Assembly (NCBI GenBank): GCA_002292975.1
Contig: DBCI01000064.1
Coordinates: 1 to 12,845, forward strand
Origin: Polynucleobacter sp. UBA962
Lineage (GTDB): Bacteria > Pseudomonadota > Gammaproteobacteria > Burkholderiales > Burkholderiaceae
Length of the DNA: 12,845 nt
Reading direction: 5' to 3'
Positions within the stretch are counted from its first letter, which is position 1. The number at the start of each line of letters is the position of its first letter. Of this stretch, positions 1 to 6,598 are shown piece by piece. Made by a program: the position numbers and the translations under genes. The notes under the pieces are model-generated. The model was not told the DNA's origin. It saw only the letters and a list, made by a program, of their open reading frames with translations, and ran no database searches.

Positions 1-1241
1 CTATGAACGTGCCCCAAAGCAATAATGCAAGCGCCCGTTAAGGTTGCAACATCAATGACTGCCTTTGGCTTAAAACGCTCGACATAAGTAAGCGCATCAC
101 ACAAAATTAGACGCCCCTCAGCATCGGTATTCAGTATTTCGATAGTCTGACCCGACATGCTCTTCACAATATCACCAGGACGGGTCGCACGTCCGGATGG
201 CATGTTCTCACAGGTAGGTACAACGCCGATGACATTCTTCTTTAAATTGAGGAGTGATACGGCATGCATGGTGCCAAAGACTGATGCAGCTCCACACATG
301 TCGTATTTCATTTCATCCATGGCTTCCCCTGGTTTTAAGGAGATCCCGCCGGTATCAAAAGTAATCCCTTTACCAACAAGCACGATCGGCTCTTCATTCG
401 GCTTGCCGCCATCATGACGCATGATGATGAACTGCGGAGGAGTCTCTGAACCTTTCGCAACTGCCAAGAAAGAGCCCATTCCCAATGCTTCAATTTGTTT
501 CTCGCCCAAGACTTGAACCTTCAAGCTACTCTTCTTGGATAAATTTTGTGCTGTGTGTGCCAAAAATGTTGGGGTGCATACATTGGGTGGCAAATTACCC
601 AAATCTTTAGTGAGGTTCATGCCCTCTACCAAAGCTGCACCCTCACGAATTGCTATCTTCACTAAAGAGGATTGATTTGCATTTGTAATGAGTGTGAGCT
701 GTTTCAGTGAATCTGCTTTTTCTGTAGGCTTGGTCTTAAACTGCGCTTGACGGACACCAAAGCGATATACCTGATCCCCCACAATCTGTGCCAGAAGACG
801 AATGCGCTCCAAAAGTACTGCTGGAGATTGATTGGCTTTCTGTTTACCGATAAAACTAGCCATATGCCATAAAACTGACTCGATGGGACTGCCACTAATA
901 TGCTTGACTGCCGAACGGACCACCTTAGCAAAATCAATCAAGGAGTCTTGATCACCAAGACCGACCAATAAAACACGTTTGAGCTTGACCTTACTCAGAG
1001 CCCAGGATTGGCCGGAGCGTAATAAAGTACAGACACCCGCCTTACCATCGAGATCCCCTAGGCTTCTAGCTTGGGTAATTGCGCCGCCCAATAAATCATC
1101 GAGAGCCTGCAACTGATTAAGCTCCGTATGACGATAGGCGATGACTAGACAGTCGCTTGGTAACGCACAAATTGCAGCGGCTGCCTTTGGGCTCTTAAAA
1201 TCGATCTCGGAAAGGACTTTCGTGCTAAATTGAATTGTCAT
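1..1241 (-). CDS. pepA: Leucyl aminopeptidase (cytosol aminopeptidase, M17 family), C-terminus outside the window
   Basis: This is a manganese/zinc-dependent aminopeptidase that removes N-terminal residues from peptides in the cytoplasm; in E. coli the protein also binds DNA as an accessory factor for Xer recombination and as a regulator. The frame reads 413 complete codons from an ATG at 1241 to the window edge. The family is about 500 residues, so roughly the last 90 are missing. The N-terminal non-catalytic domain spans about residues 1-170. The catalytic domain shows the M17 metal and active-site motifs: VGKGITFDTGG (K291, D296), SLKP (K303), YDMCGAA (D314) and the signature NTDAEGRL at 371-378 (D373, E375, R377), followed by ATLTGACIIALGH. 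No strong Shine-Dalgarno precedes the start; it was chosen because MTIQFSTK is the first Met of the frame and fits the usual N-terminus. It diverges from lptF across a 76-base spacer, an arrangement also seen in enterobacteria. Confidence 0.97.
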   Translation of the reverse strand, partial: MTIQFSTKVLSEIDFKSPKAAAAICALPSDCLVIAYRHTELNQLQALDDLLGGAITQARSLGDLDGKAGVCTLLRSGQSWALSKVKLKRVLLVGLGDQDSLIDFAKVVRSAVKHISGSPIESVLWHMASFIGKQKANQSPAVLLERIRLLAQIVGDQVYRFGVRQAQFKTKPTEKADSLKQLTLITNANQSSLVKIAIREGAALVEGMNLTKDLGNLPPNVCTPTFLAHTAQNLSKKSSLKVQVLGEKQIEALGMGSFLAVAKGSETPPQFIIMRHDGGKPNEEPIVLVGKGITFDTGGISLKPGEAMDEMKYDMCGAASVFGTMHAVSLLNLKKNVIGVVPTCENMPSGRATRPGDIVKSMSGQTIEILNTDAEGRLILCDALTYVERFKPKAVIDVATLTGACIIALGHVH

Positions 1242-1317
1242 AATCTATCTAAATAAAGGTTATTTTTTCTATTATCCACCGAGCGAATTATTTCCACCCA
1301 AATACACTATTGAAGAC
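1242..1317. promoter_or_regulatory. Divergent pepA/lptF promoter region
   Basis: The 76-base AT-rich spacer separates two divergent genes and should hold both promoters. Candidate -10 elements overlap: TATTAT at 1270-1275 on the plus strand (towards lptF) and GATAAT at 1276-1271 on the minus strand (towards pepA), each matching five of six consensus bases. No convincing -35 element is seen at the right distance for either. A short AT inverted repeat, AAATAA-AGG-TTATTT, lies at 1251-1265. That promoters exist here follows from the gene arrangement; the exact elements are a guess. Confidence 0.35.
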
Positions 1318-2433
1318 ATGATTTTTGAACAAGCCCTTCGCCGCGAACTGAGTATGACCACCGGCGCCGTATTTTTGGTGCTCGTTACCATCATGATTAC
1401 CACATTGGTGATTCGTATTTTGGGTTTTGCTGCAAATGGAGTTGTGAACCCTGAAGATGCTCTTGTTCTCATTGCATTAGCAACTTTAGGCTATTTTGCG
1501 ATCCTCCTAACTGTTTCTTTGTTTATTGCGGTCTTAATTGTTTTGGTTCGCTGGTATAAAGACTCCGAAATGATTGTTTGGTTTATCAGTGGCTTAAGCA
1601 TCACCAATTTAATTGGTCCAATCTTACGCTTTTCAATTCCTCTGATTGTGATTATTGCGGTTTTGGCAGCCGTTGTCTGGCCTTGGGCAAATCGCGAATC
1701 CAGCATCATTAGCCAACGTTTTCAACAACGTGATGATGTATCCATGATTACTGCTGGGCAATTTAAAGAGTCAGCCAAAGCGGAGCGGGTATTTTTTATT
1801 GAAAGTATAGAGATCGATAAAAGTGAGGTAAAAAATATTTTTGTTGCTGATACTCGTAATCAGAAACTAAGCGTGGCGGTTGCAGCTACCGGCTATATAG
1901 AAAATTCTCCAAATGGTGACAAAAATATTATTTTGCTAAAGGGTCGACGTTATGAAGGCCAGCCAACGCAAGCTAATTTCAGAATCCTAGAGTTTGGTGA
2001 ATATGAAACCAAAATTCGTGGCAAAGAGGTTGCCGCCCCGCCACCAAGGGATCGTGAGAAAAATGTTCTTGAACTCATCAACGAAGTGGAGCCTAATACT
2101 AGGCGTGCAAATTTTGGTGAGCTCTTATGGCGTATTGGCCTACCATTCATGGCTCTAGGCTTAGTCTTAATAGCCATTCCCCTAGCATACGTCAATCCTC
2201 GCCTAGGTAATTACACCGCCATGTTTTATGCTGTATTGATCTATCTGATCTACAGCAATTTATTAAACCTCACGCAAAATTATGTCTCCCAAGGTCGTCT
2301 TGAGTTTTTTGTGGGACTTTGGCCAATCCATCTGATTGCCTTTTTGCTGGCGTATCTCTTAATTCGTAACCGCATTAACCCCTCCTTGAAATGGTGGCAG
2401 CGCCAATTACCTTGGGCTTATAAAACAAAATGA
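1318..2433 (+). CDS. lptF: LPS export ABC transporter permease LptF
   Basis: LptF is one of two related inner-membrane subunits (YjgP/YjgQ family) of the LptB2FG transporter, which extracts lipopolysaccharide from the inner membrane and passes it to LptC and the periplasmic bridge. The 371-residue protein is close to the E. coli length (about 366). It shows the family layout: three N-terminal membrane segments (about 16-38, 52-77, 101-122), a large periplasmic beta-rich domain (about 130-260), and three C-terminal segments (about 271-292, 301-320, 333-350). The charged stretch RWYKDSEM (79-86) between segments 2 and 3 lies where the family has its cytoplasmic coupling helix to LptB. The start ATG has only a weak upstream AGAC and no clear Shine-Dalgarno. 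The stop overlaps the lptG start by four bases (ATGA), so the pair is probably translationally coupled. Assignment as F rather than G rests on gene order (first of the pair, next to pepA) and on sequence character. Confidence 0.93.
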   Translation: MIFEQALRRELSMTTGAVFLVLVTIMITTLVIRILGFAANGVVNPEDALVLIALATLGYFAILLTVSLFIAVLIVLVRWYKDSEMIVWFISGLSITNLIGPILRFSIPLIVIIAVLAAVVWPWANRESSIISQRFQQRDDVSMITAGQFKESAKAERVFFIESIEIDKSEVKNIFVADTRNQKLSVAVAATGYIENSPNGDKNIILLKGRRYEGQPTQANFRILEFGEYETKIRGKEVAAPPPRDREKNVLELINEVEPNTRRANFGELLWRIGLPFMALGLVLIAIPLAYVNPRLGNYTAMFYAVLIYLIYSNLLNLTQNYVSQGRLEFFVGLWPIHLIAFLLAYLLIRNRINPSLKWWQRQLPWAYKTK

Positions 2434-3584
2434 GTTGGCTATTTCCCAAAATCTATGAGCGCTACTTTGCTAAGCAAATATATGTCAGCTTTGGCTTTAT
2501 TCTGTTTGCCCTAGTCGCTCTTTTTCTGTTCTTTGATGTTCTTAGTGAACTAGGCTCTGTTAATGCTAAGTACACCTTACCTCTCGCTCTACTCCATGTT
2601 TTACTAAAAGCCCCAAGCCGAATGGTTGAGATCATTCCAATCGCAGGTCTAATTGGTAGTATTTATGTTTTTGCGATGATGGCTAGTCAGTCTGAGTTCA
2701 CCATCTTTCGGGTTGCTGGTTTGGACATCAAACGCAGTCTGCTTACCCTCGGAAAAGTTTCGCTGCCGATTGTGGTGTTCACTTTACTGATTAGTGAAGT
2801 TATGGGACCCTATGCGGAGTCTTTATCAGAGCGTATTCGGATGCAGGCCTTAGGTTCTACCTTTAGCTCTCAGTTTCGCTCTGGGGTTTGGGTAAAAGAT
2901 CAGCTGAGAGATAGCGATGGTAGCGGTCCGATTCGCCCAGGCGTTCGTTATGTCAATGTAGGGGCAATCGATCAGAATGATCAGATCCGACAGATTCGGA
3001 TGTATGAGTTTGATCCAAACTACCGATTGCTATCAATTCGAAGTGCCGCCTCAGGACGCTTTGATAACCGCGGTATTTGGGAACTCAACGATGTCTCAGA
3101 GACCCGCTTTACAGAAAAGCGTAGTAATGACCCTTTGGATGCTGTTTATTCGGCCCAAACTAAAGTAATTCCTAAACTGAGTCTCGAATCTCAGGTAACC
3201 CCACAAATCCTGAATGTTCTCCTCATCAGTCCTGAGAAAATGTCGATTGTCAGCTTAGGGCGATTCATTCTCCATCTCCAAGACAATAAACAAGATATGC
3301 AAAGGCACGCTATCGCATTTTGGAAGAAGGTGATTTACCCCTTTATTATTTTTGTGATGCTGGCATTAGCCCTTCCCTTTGCTTTTATGAAGATCCGTTC
3401 AGGCAGTGTGGGTATCAAGGTCTTTGGTGGCATCATGCTGGGAATGAGCTTTCAACTCTTTAATACATTATTTTCAAGTATTGGTTTGCTAGGTGCTTTA
3501 CCAGCATTCTTTACTGCAATTTTTCCTCCGCTGGTGTACTTAGTTCTGGCGTTCCTTGCCCTCAAGTGGGTGGCACGTGTTTAG
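2430..3584 (+). CDS. lptG: LPS export ABC transporter permease LptG
   Basis: LptG pairs with LptF in the inner membrane to form the LPS extraction cavity powered by the LptB ATPases. The 384-residue product has the YjgP/YjgQ architecture: membrane segments near residues 18-38, 65-85 and 105-125, a periplasmic beta-jellyroll domain from about 130 to 290, and C-terminal segments near 302-320, 330-350 and 358-380. The stretch ASQSEFTIFRVAGLD (85-99), between segments 2 and 3, matches the conserved cytoplasmic coupling region (SE followed by a hydrophobic run, R and AG). The N-terminal IYERYFAKQI resembles the usual LptG start, where a basic amphipathic helix precedes segment 1. Its ATG lies in the ATGA overlap with the lptF stop, and no separate promoter is expected. 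LptB, LptC and LptA are not in this window. Confidence 0.93.
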   Translation: MSWLFPKIYERYFAKQIYVSFGFILFALVALFLFFDVLSELGSVNAKYTLPLALLHVLLKAPSRMVEIIPIAGLIGSIYVFAMMASQSEFTIFRVAGLDIKRSLLTLGKVSLPIVVFTLLISEVMGPYAESLSERIRMQALGSTFSSQFRSGVWVKDQLRDSDGSGPIRPGVRYVNVGAIDQNDQIRQIRMYEFDPNYRLLSIRSAASGRFDNRGIWELNDVSETRFTEKRSNDPLDAVYSAQTKVIPKLSLESQVTPQILNVLLISPEKMSIVSLGRFILHLQDNKQDMQRHAIAFWKKVIYPFIIFVMLALALPFAFMKIRSGSVGIKVFGGIMLGMSFQLFNTLFSSIGLLGALPAFFTAIFPPLVYLVLAFLALKWVARV

Positions 3585-3597
3585 TCCATCCTGATTT

Positions 3598-4539
3598 ATG
3601 AACCTGCATCAACTCCGCTTTGTTCGTGAGGTAGTCCGTCAGAACTTTAATTTAACCTCAGCAGCTAAGGCACTCTTTACCTCTCAACCTGGAGTGTCAA
3701 AAGGAATTATTGAGTTAGAGGATGAGTTAGGCGTTGAGATCTTTCGACGTCATGGCAAACGCATTCGTGCCCTTACAGAACCAGGAAAACGCATTCTCGT
3801 TTCGATTGAACGTATCTTAGAAGAAACGGAAACGCTTAAACGCGTTGGCAAAGACTTTGCAAATCAGGATCAGGGCAACTTTGTGATTGCTACCACCCAT
3901 ACACAAGCGCGCTATGCTCTGCCTAAAGTCTTAAGTGAGTTCACAAAACGTTTTCCAAAGGTTCGGGTGAGTATTCAACAAGGCAACCCTAGCCAAATCG
4001 CCCAAATGTTACTGGAGGATCGCGCTGACTTGGCCATTGCCACCGAGGGTCTTGCCAATACAGTAGGAGTCCTTGCCCTACCCAGCTATCAGTGGCAGCA
4101 TGCGGTCGTTGTTCCCTCTGGTCACCCCCTCCTCAATCACGAGTCCATTACCCTAGAAATCTTGGCGAAGTATCCAATCATTACGTATGCCAAGGCATTT
4201 TCAGGACGCAGCAAGATTGATGCGGCTTTTGGACAACGCAATCTCACGCCCGACATCATCTTAGAAGCCATTGATGCCGATGTCATTAAGACTTATGTTG
4301 AAAACGGCATGGGGGTTGGTATTGTGGCTGGTGTGGCGCTAGATCCGGAACGCGATCGTCAGCTGAAATCAATCTCAGTGGGGCATATTTTTGGTAGCAA
4401 TGTGACGCACATTGGTATCAAACAAGGTGCTTACCTCAGGTCTTTTATCTTTACCTTCATTGAACTCTTCTCGCCCACCTTGACTCGCAAGATTGTGGAA
4501 CAAGCGATGTCGAGCGAATCAAGCGACTATCAAATTTGA
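3598..4539 (+). CDS. cysB: CysB-family LysR-type transcriptional regulator
   Basis: CysB activates sulfate and thiosulfate assimilation genes when N-acetylserine or O-acetylserine signals sulfur limitation. Residues 1-60 form the winged helix-turn-helix DNA-binding domain (TSAAKALFTSQPGVSK recognition region, then LEDELGVEIFRRHGKR). A linker helix follows, then a two-lobed effector domain from about residue 90. The CysB-type signature ATTHTQARYALP is at 98-109. By gapless comparison with the remembered E. coli sequence, ligand residues T100, T102, Q103 and T149 are conserved, whereas T202 is Ser here (FSGRS). The protein has 313 residues against 324 in E. coli and lacks the distal C-terminal tail. 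The start lies 14 bases after the lptG stop with no clear Shine-Dalgarno or terminator between, so read-through from lptFG is possible. The close paralogue Cbl is an alternative, but a single CysB-like regulator is usual in betaproteobacteria. The stop is one base from a convergent tRNA gene. Confidence 0.9.
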   Translation: MNLHQLRFVREVVRQNFNLTSAAKALFTSQPGVSKGIIELEDELGVEIFRRHGKRIRALTEPGKRILVSIERILEETETLKRVGKDFANQDQGNFVIATTHTQARYALPKVLSEFTKRFPKVRVSIQQGNPSQIAQMLLEDRADLAIATEGLANTVGVLALPSYQWQHAVVVPSGHPLLNHESITLEILAKYPIITYAKAFSGRSKIDAAFGQRNLTPDIILEAIDADVIKTYVENGMGVGIVAGVALDPERDRQLKSISVGHIFGSNVTHIGIKQGAYLRSFIFTFIELFSPTLTRKIVEQAMSSESSDYQI

Positions 4540-4540
4540 T

Positions 4541-4625
4541 TGGTGCCTCGGGTCGGACTCGAACCGACACGCCTTGCGGCACCGGATTTTGAGTCCGGCA
4601 CGTCTACCAATTCCATCACCGAGGC
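4541..4625 (-). tRNA. tRNA-Leu (anticodon CAA, reads UUG)
   Basis: Read on the minus strand, the 85-base gene folds as a class II tRNA. The acceptor stem GCCTCGG pairs with CCGAGGC, the discriminator is A, and CCA is encoded (4543-4541). The D-loop carries AATTGGTAGA. The anticodon stem CCGGA/TCCGG encloses the loop CTCAAAA, giving anticodon CAA. The long variable arm GCC-GCAA-GGC is typical of Leu. The T stem GTCGG/CCGAC encloses TTCGAGT. All stems pair without mismatch. It lies downstream of the quinone oxidoreductase gene on the same strand, so it may be transcribed from its own promoter or by read-through. It faces the convergent cysB with one base between the ends. No integrase or attachment-site duplication is seen on either side. 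Confidence 0.97.
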
Positions 4626-4732
4626 AATCAGACGTTCTTGATCGATTGACCGATCAGAACACTAGAGAGAATGATTTTAACCAATCTCATTCCCCCTGAG
4701 AAAAAGCACTGTAATACAAGCCTTGCAGGGAT
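4626..4732 (-). promoter_or_regulatory. tRNA-Leu upstream region (promoter or leader), no gene
   Basis: This 107-base gap lies between the quinone oxidoreductase stop and the tRNA 5' end. On the minus strand it contains TAAAAT (complement of 4673-4678), a possible -10 element with no good -35. Nearer the tRNA is an imperfect inverted repeat (4634-4660, listed separately). No hairpin followed by a T-run was found to terminate the upstream gene; the short T-run on the minus strand (complement of 4701-4705) is not preceded by a convincing stem. The exact promoter cannot be fixed by eye. Confidence 0.3.
4634..4660. repeat. Imperfect inverted repeat just upstream of tRNA-Leu
   Basis: The left arm GTTCTTGATCG (4634-4644) and right arm CGATCAGAAC (4651-4660) are complementary over ten pairs with one bulged T, around a six-base loop ATTGAC. 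In the tRNA direction it starts about 35 bases and ends about 9 bases upstream of the mature 5' end. It could be a 5' leader hairpin, an operator-like dyad, or part of a 3' structure for cysB read-through RNA. It lacks a following T-run in either direction, so it is not a standard intrinsic terminator. Confidence 0.6.
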
Positions 4733-5719
4733 TTAAGGAATCAGAATGGTTGTGCCTGTGGTCTTGCGACCTTCTAAATCACGATGCGCCTGAACCGCGT
4801 CGGCCAAGGGATATTGTTGCTTAATCTCGATCTTAATTTGTCCTTTAGTGACACGATCGAACAGATCCACTGACATCGGCTCTAATAAGCTTCTGTTAAG
4901 CGCATAGGTCATAAGCGTTGGCCGAGTGACCTTCAAAGAGCCTTTGCTTGATAAGAGACTAAGGTCAAGAGGTGGTATCGAACCAGACGCATTACCAAAG
5001 GTAACTGCCATACCCCGTGGTGAAACACAATCCAATGTTTTCATGAAGGTATCTTTACCCACTGCATCATATGCTACGGGTACACCCTTTCCATTGGTAA
5101 TCTCTTTCACTCGCTTTACAAAATCTTCTTCTCGATAGAGGATGACATGATCGCAACCATAGGATTTAGCAAGTTCAGCTTTCTCTTGGCTTCCTACAGT
5201 GCCAATCACCGTAGCACCAATCGCTTTGAGCCATTGCAGTGCAATGAGGCCAACGCCCCCTGCAATTGCATGGAATAAAACGGTGTCGCCTTTTTGGACC
5301 TTAAAGGTATCGTTTAGAAGATATTGCACTGTTAGCCCCTGTAACATCATGCCGGCACCGGTCTCAAATGAAATCGCATCTGGGAGCTTCACAATAATGT
5401 CAGCTGGCATGATGCGTGCTTGCGCATAGGCACCAGTTGGTCTTCCCGCATAAGCGACCCGATCGCCGACCTTCACATGTTGCACACCCTCGCCCACCTT
5501 CTCGATGATCCCCGAAGCTTCCATACCAATCCCGCCAGGTAATGGTTGTGGGTAGTAGCCAGATCGAAAATACACATCGATATAGTTCAAACCACAGGCT
5601 TTTTGACGCACCAAGACCTCGCCTGGGCCAGGGTCGCCTAAGGTGACATCACTATATTTCATGACCTCTGGTGGGCCAACTTCATCAATGCGGATTGCTT
5701 TGGTGGTGATTGCAGACAT
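4733..5719 (-). CDS. qorA: Quinone oxidoreductase, zinc-free MDR family (QorA/zeta-crystallin-like)
   Basis: This medium-chain dehydrogenase/reductase probably uses NADPH to reduce quinones in the cytoplasm. Length (328 residues) matches E. coli QorA (327). The N-terminal GroES-like domain includes ACGLNYIDVYFRSGYY (41-56) and GMEASGIIEKVGEGV (65-79). The Rossmann domain carries the nucleotide-binding motif HAIAGGVGLIALQWLK (150-165), and the family's YDAVG and TFGNASG stretches follow. The Cys and His zinc ligands of the alcohol dehydrogenase branch are absent, which supports the quinone oxidoreductase subfamily; the true substrate cannot be told from sequence. The ATG at 5719 is preceded on its strand by GGGAG about eight bases upstream, a good Shine-Dalgarno. 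It is transcribed away from yebC and towards tRNA-Leu. The stop is TAA. Confidence 0.9.
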   Translation of the reverse strand: MSAITTKAIRIDEVGPPEVMKYSDVTLGDPGPGEVLVRQKACGLNYIDVYFRSGYYPQPLPGGIGMEASGIIEKVGEGVQHVKVGDRVAYAGRPTGAYAQARIMPADIIVKLPDAISFETGAGMMLQGLTVQYLLNDTFKVQKGDTVLFHAIAGGVGLIALQWLKAIGATVIGTVGSQEKAELAKSYGCDHVILYREEDFVKRVKEITNGKGVPVAYDAVGKDTFMKTLDCVSPRGMAVTFGNASGSIPPLDLSLLSSKGSLKVTRPTLMTYALNRSLLEPMSVDLFDRVTKGQIKIEIKQQYPLADAVQAHRDLEGRKTTGTTILIP

Positions 5720-5857
5720 ACTATTGCTCCCTATTATTTTTGTTTTAAATCAAATGATGTAGACGATTTAACTGGTATTTTCAAGTCAGATCGCTATTTT
5801 GCCTAAAATTAGGATTCTAAGTAGAAATTCACTCAATATCAGATAAGGATTGCCACC
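5720..5857. promoter_or_regulatory. Divergent qorA/yebC promoter region
   Basis: This 138-base AT-rich spacer is the longest gene-free stretch in the window and should drive both qorA (minus) and the yebC operon (plus). For yebC, TAAAAT at 5804-5809 is a plausible -10, with only a poor -35 near 5780, and AAGGAT at 5845-5850 is the Shine-Dalgarno eight bases before the ATG. For qorA, TTGAAA on the minus strand (complement of 5779-5784) is a good -35 match but the element 17 bases on (TACATC) is a weak -10. A small dyad CCTAA-AA-TTAGG (5802-5813) overlaps the candidate yebC -10. Confidence 0.35.
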
Positions 5858-6577
5858 ATGGCTGGTCATTCAAAATGGGCCAATATACAGCACCGCAAAG
5901 GTCGTCAGGATGAAAAACGTGGCAAGGTATGGACTAAGCTCATTAAGGAGATTACCGTAGCAGCGCGTCTAGGCGGCGGTGATCTCAATGCAAACCCACG
6001 TCTGCGCCTAGCGGTCGATAAGGCCAAAGATGCCAATATGCCTAATGACAATGTGCAACGCGCAATTGCGCGCGGTACAGGAACTCTGGATGGCGTAAAT
6101 TACGAAGAGATCCGTTATGAGGGCTATGGCATTAATGGGGCGGCGGTGATCGTGGATTGTATGACCGATAACCGGACCCGCACAGTTGCTGAAGTACGGC
6201 ATGCGTTTTCTAAACACGGCGGTAATATGGGCGCCGAAGGATCGGTCGCCTTTTTATTTAAGCACTGCGGTCAATTACTATTTGCCCCAGGGACTCCTGA
6301 AGAGCAACTATTAGAGCTAGCGCTAGATGTTGGAGCAGAAGATGTCATCACGCATGATGATGGATCTCTTGAGGTCATTACAGCACCTTTTGAATTTACC
6401 CGTATTCGCAGTGCGCTAGAGGAGTCTGGTCTCAAACCCGAACTTGCCGAGGTCACCATGCGTCCTGGAACCGATGTTGATCTTGCTATCGAACAGCACG
6501 AGGCAATGCAAAAACTCTTAGACGCTTTAGAGAACCTCGATGATGTTCAATCGGTTTATACAAATGCTAACTTGTAA
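5858..6577 (+). CDS. yebC: YebC/PmpR family translation factor
   Basis: YebC/TACO1-family proteins were long annotated as transcriptional regulators; more recent work on bacterial and mitochondrial members supports a ribosome-associated role that relieves stalling at proline-rich stretches. The 239-residue product has the family length and hallmark N-terminus [20 protein letters not shown] (3-22), followed by [20 protein letters not shown] and [17 protein letters not shown]. Domains 2 and 3 show the conserved stretches [36 protein letters not shown] and [14 protein letters not shown] good Shine-Dalgarno (AAGGAT) supports the ATG at 5858. It is the first gene of the long plus-strand run, with purD 21 bases downstream, an order familiar from Burkholderiales. 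Whether this member acts on translation or transcription cannot be decided from sequence. Confidence 0.95.
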   Translation: MAGHSKWANIQHRKGRQDEKRGKVWTKLIKEITVAARLGGGDLNANPRLRLAVDKAKDANMPNDNVQRAIARGTGTLDGVNYEEIRYEGYGINGAAVIVDCMTDNRTRTVAEVRHAFSKHGGNMGAEGSVAFLFKHCGQLLFAPGTPEEQLLELALDVGAEDVITHDDGSLEVITAPFEFTRIRSALEESGLKPELAEVTMRPGTDVDLAIEQHEAMQKLLDALENLDDVQSVYTNANL

Positions 6578-6598
6578 TATAGAAATAGAAGATCTCCT

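Noticed and set aside
157..417. An 86-codon plus-strand frame opposite pepA
   Set aside because: It is antisense to the catalytic domain of pepA, whose motifs are intact on the minus strand.
4493..4699. A 68-codon open frame on the plus strand across the tRNA-Leu complement
   Set aside because: Its peptide is just the translated antisense of the tRNA (the familiar spurious SNRHALRHRILSPARLP type) and overlaps cysB in another frame. No ribosome-binding site or family match supports it.
4634..4705. Intrinsic terminator for cysB or qorA
   Set aside because: The hairpin at 4634-4660 has no T-run after it in either direction, and the T-run on the minus strand near 4701-4705 lacks a convincing stem before it.
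4541..4732. tRNA-Leu as an integration site for a mobile element
   Set aside because: No integrase, repeated tRNA 3' end or foreign-looking genes flank it; both neighbours are ordinary chromosomal genes.
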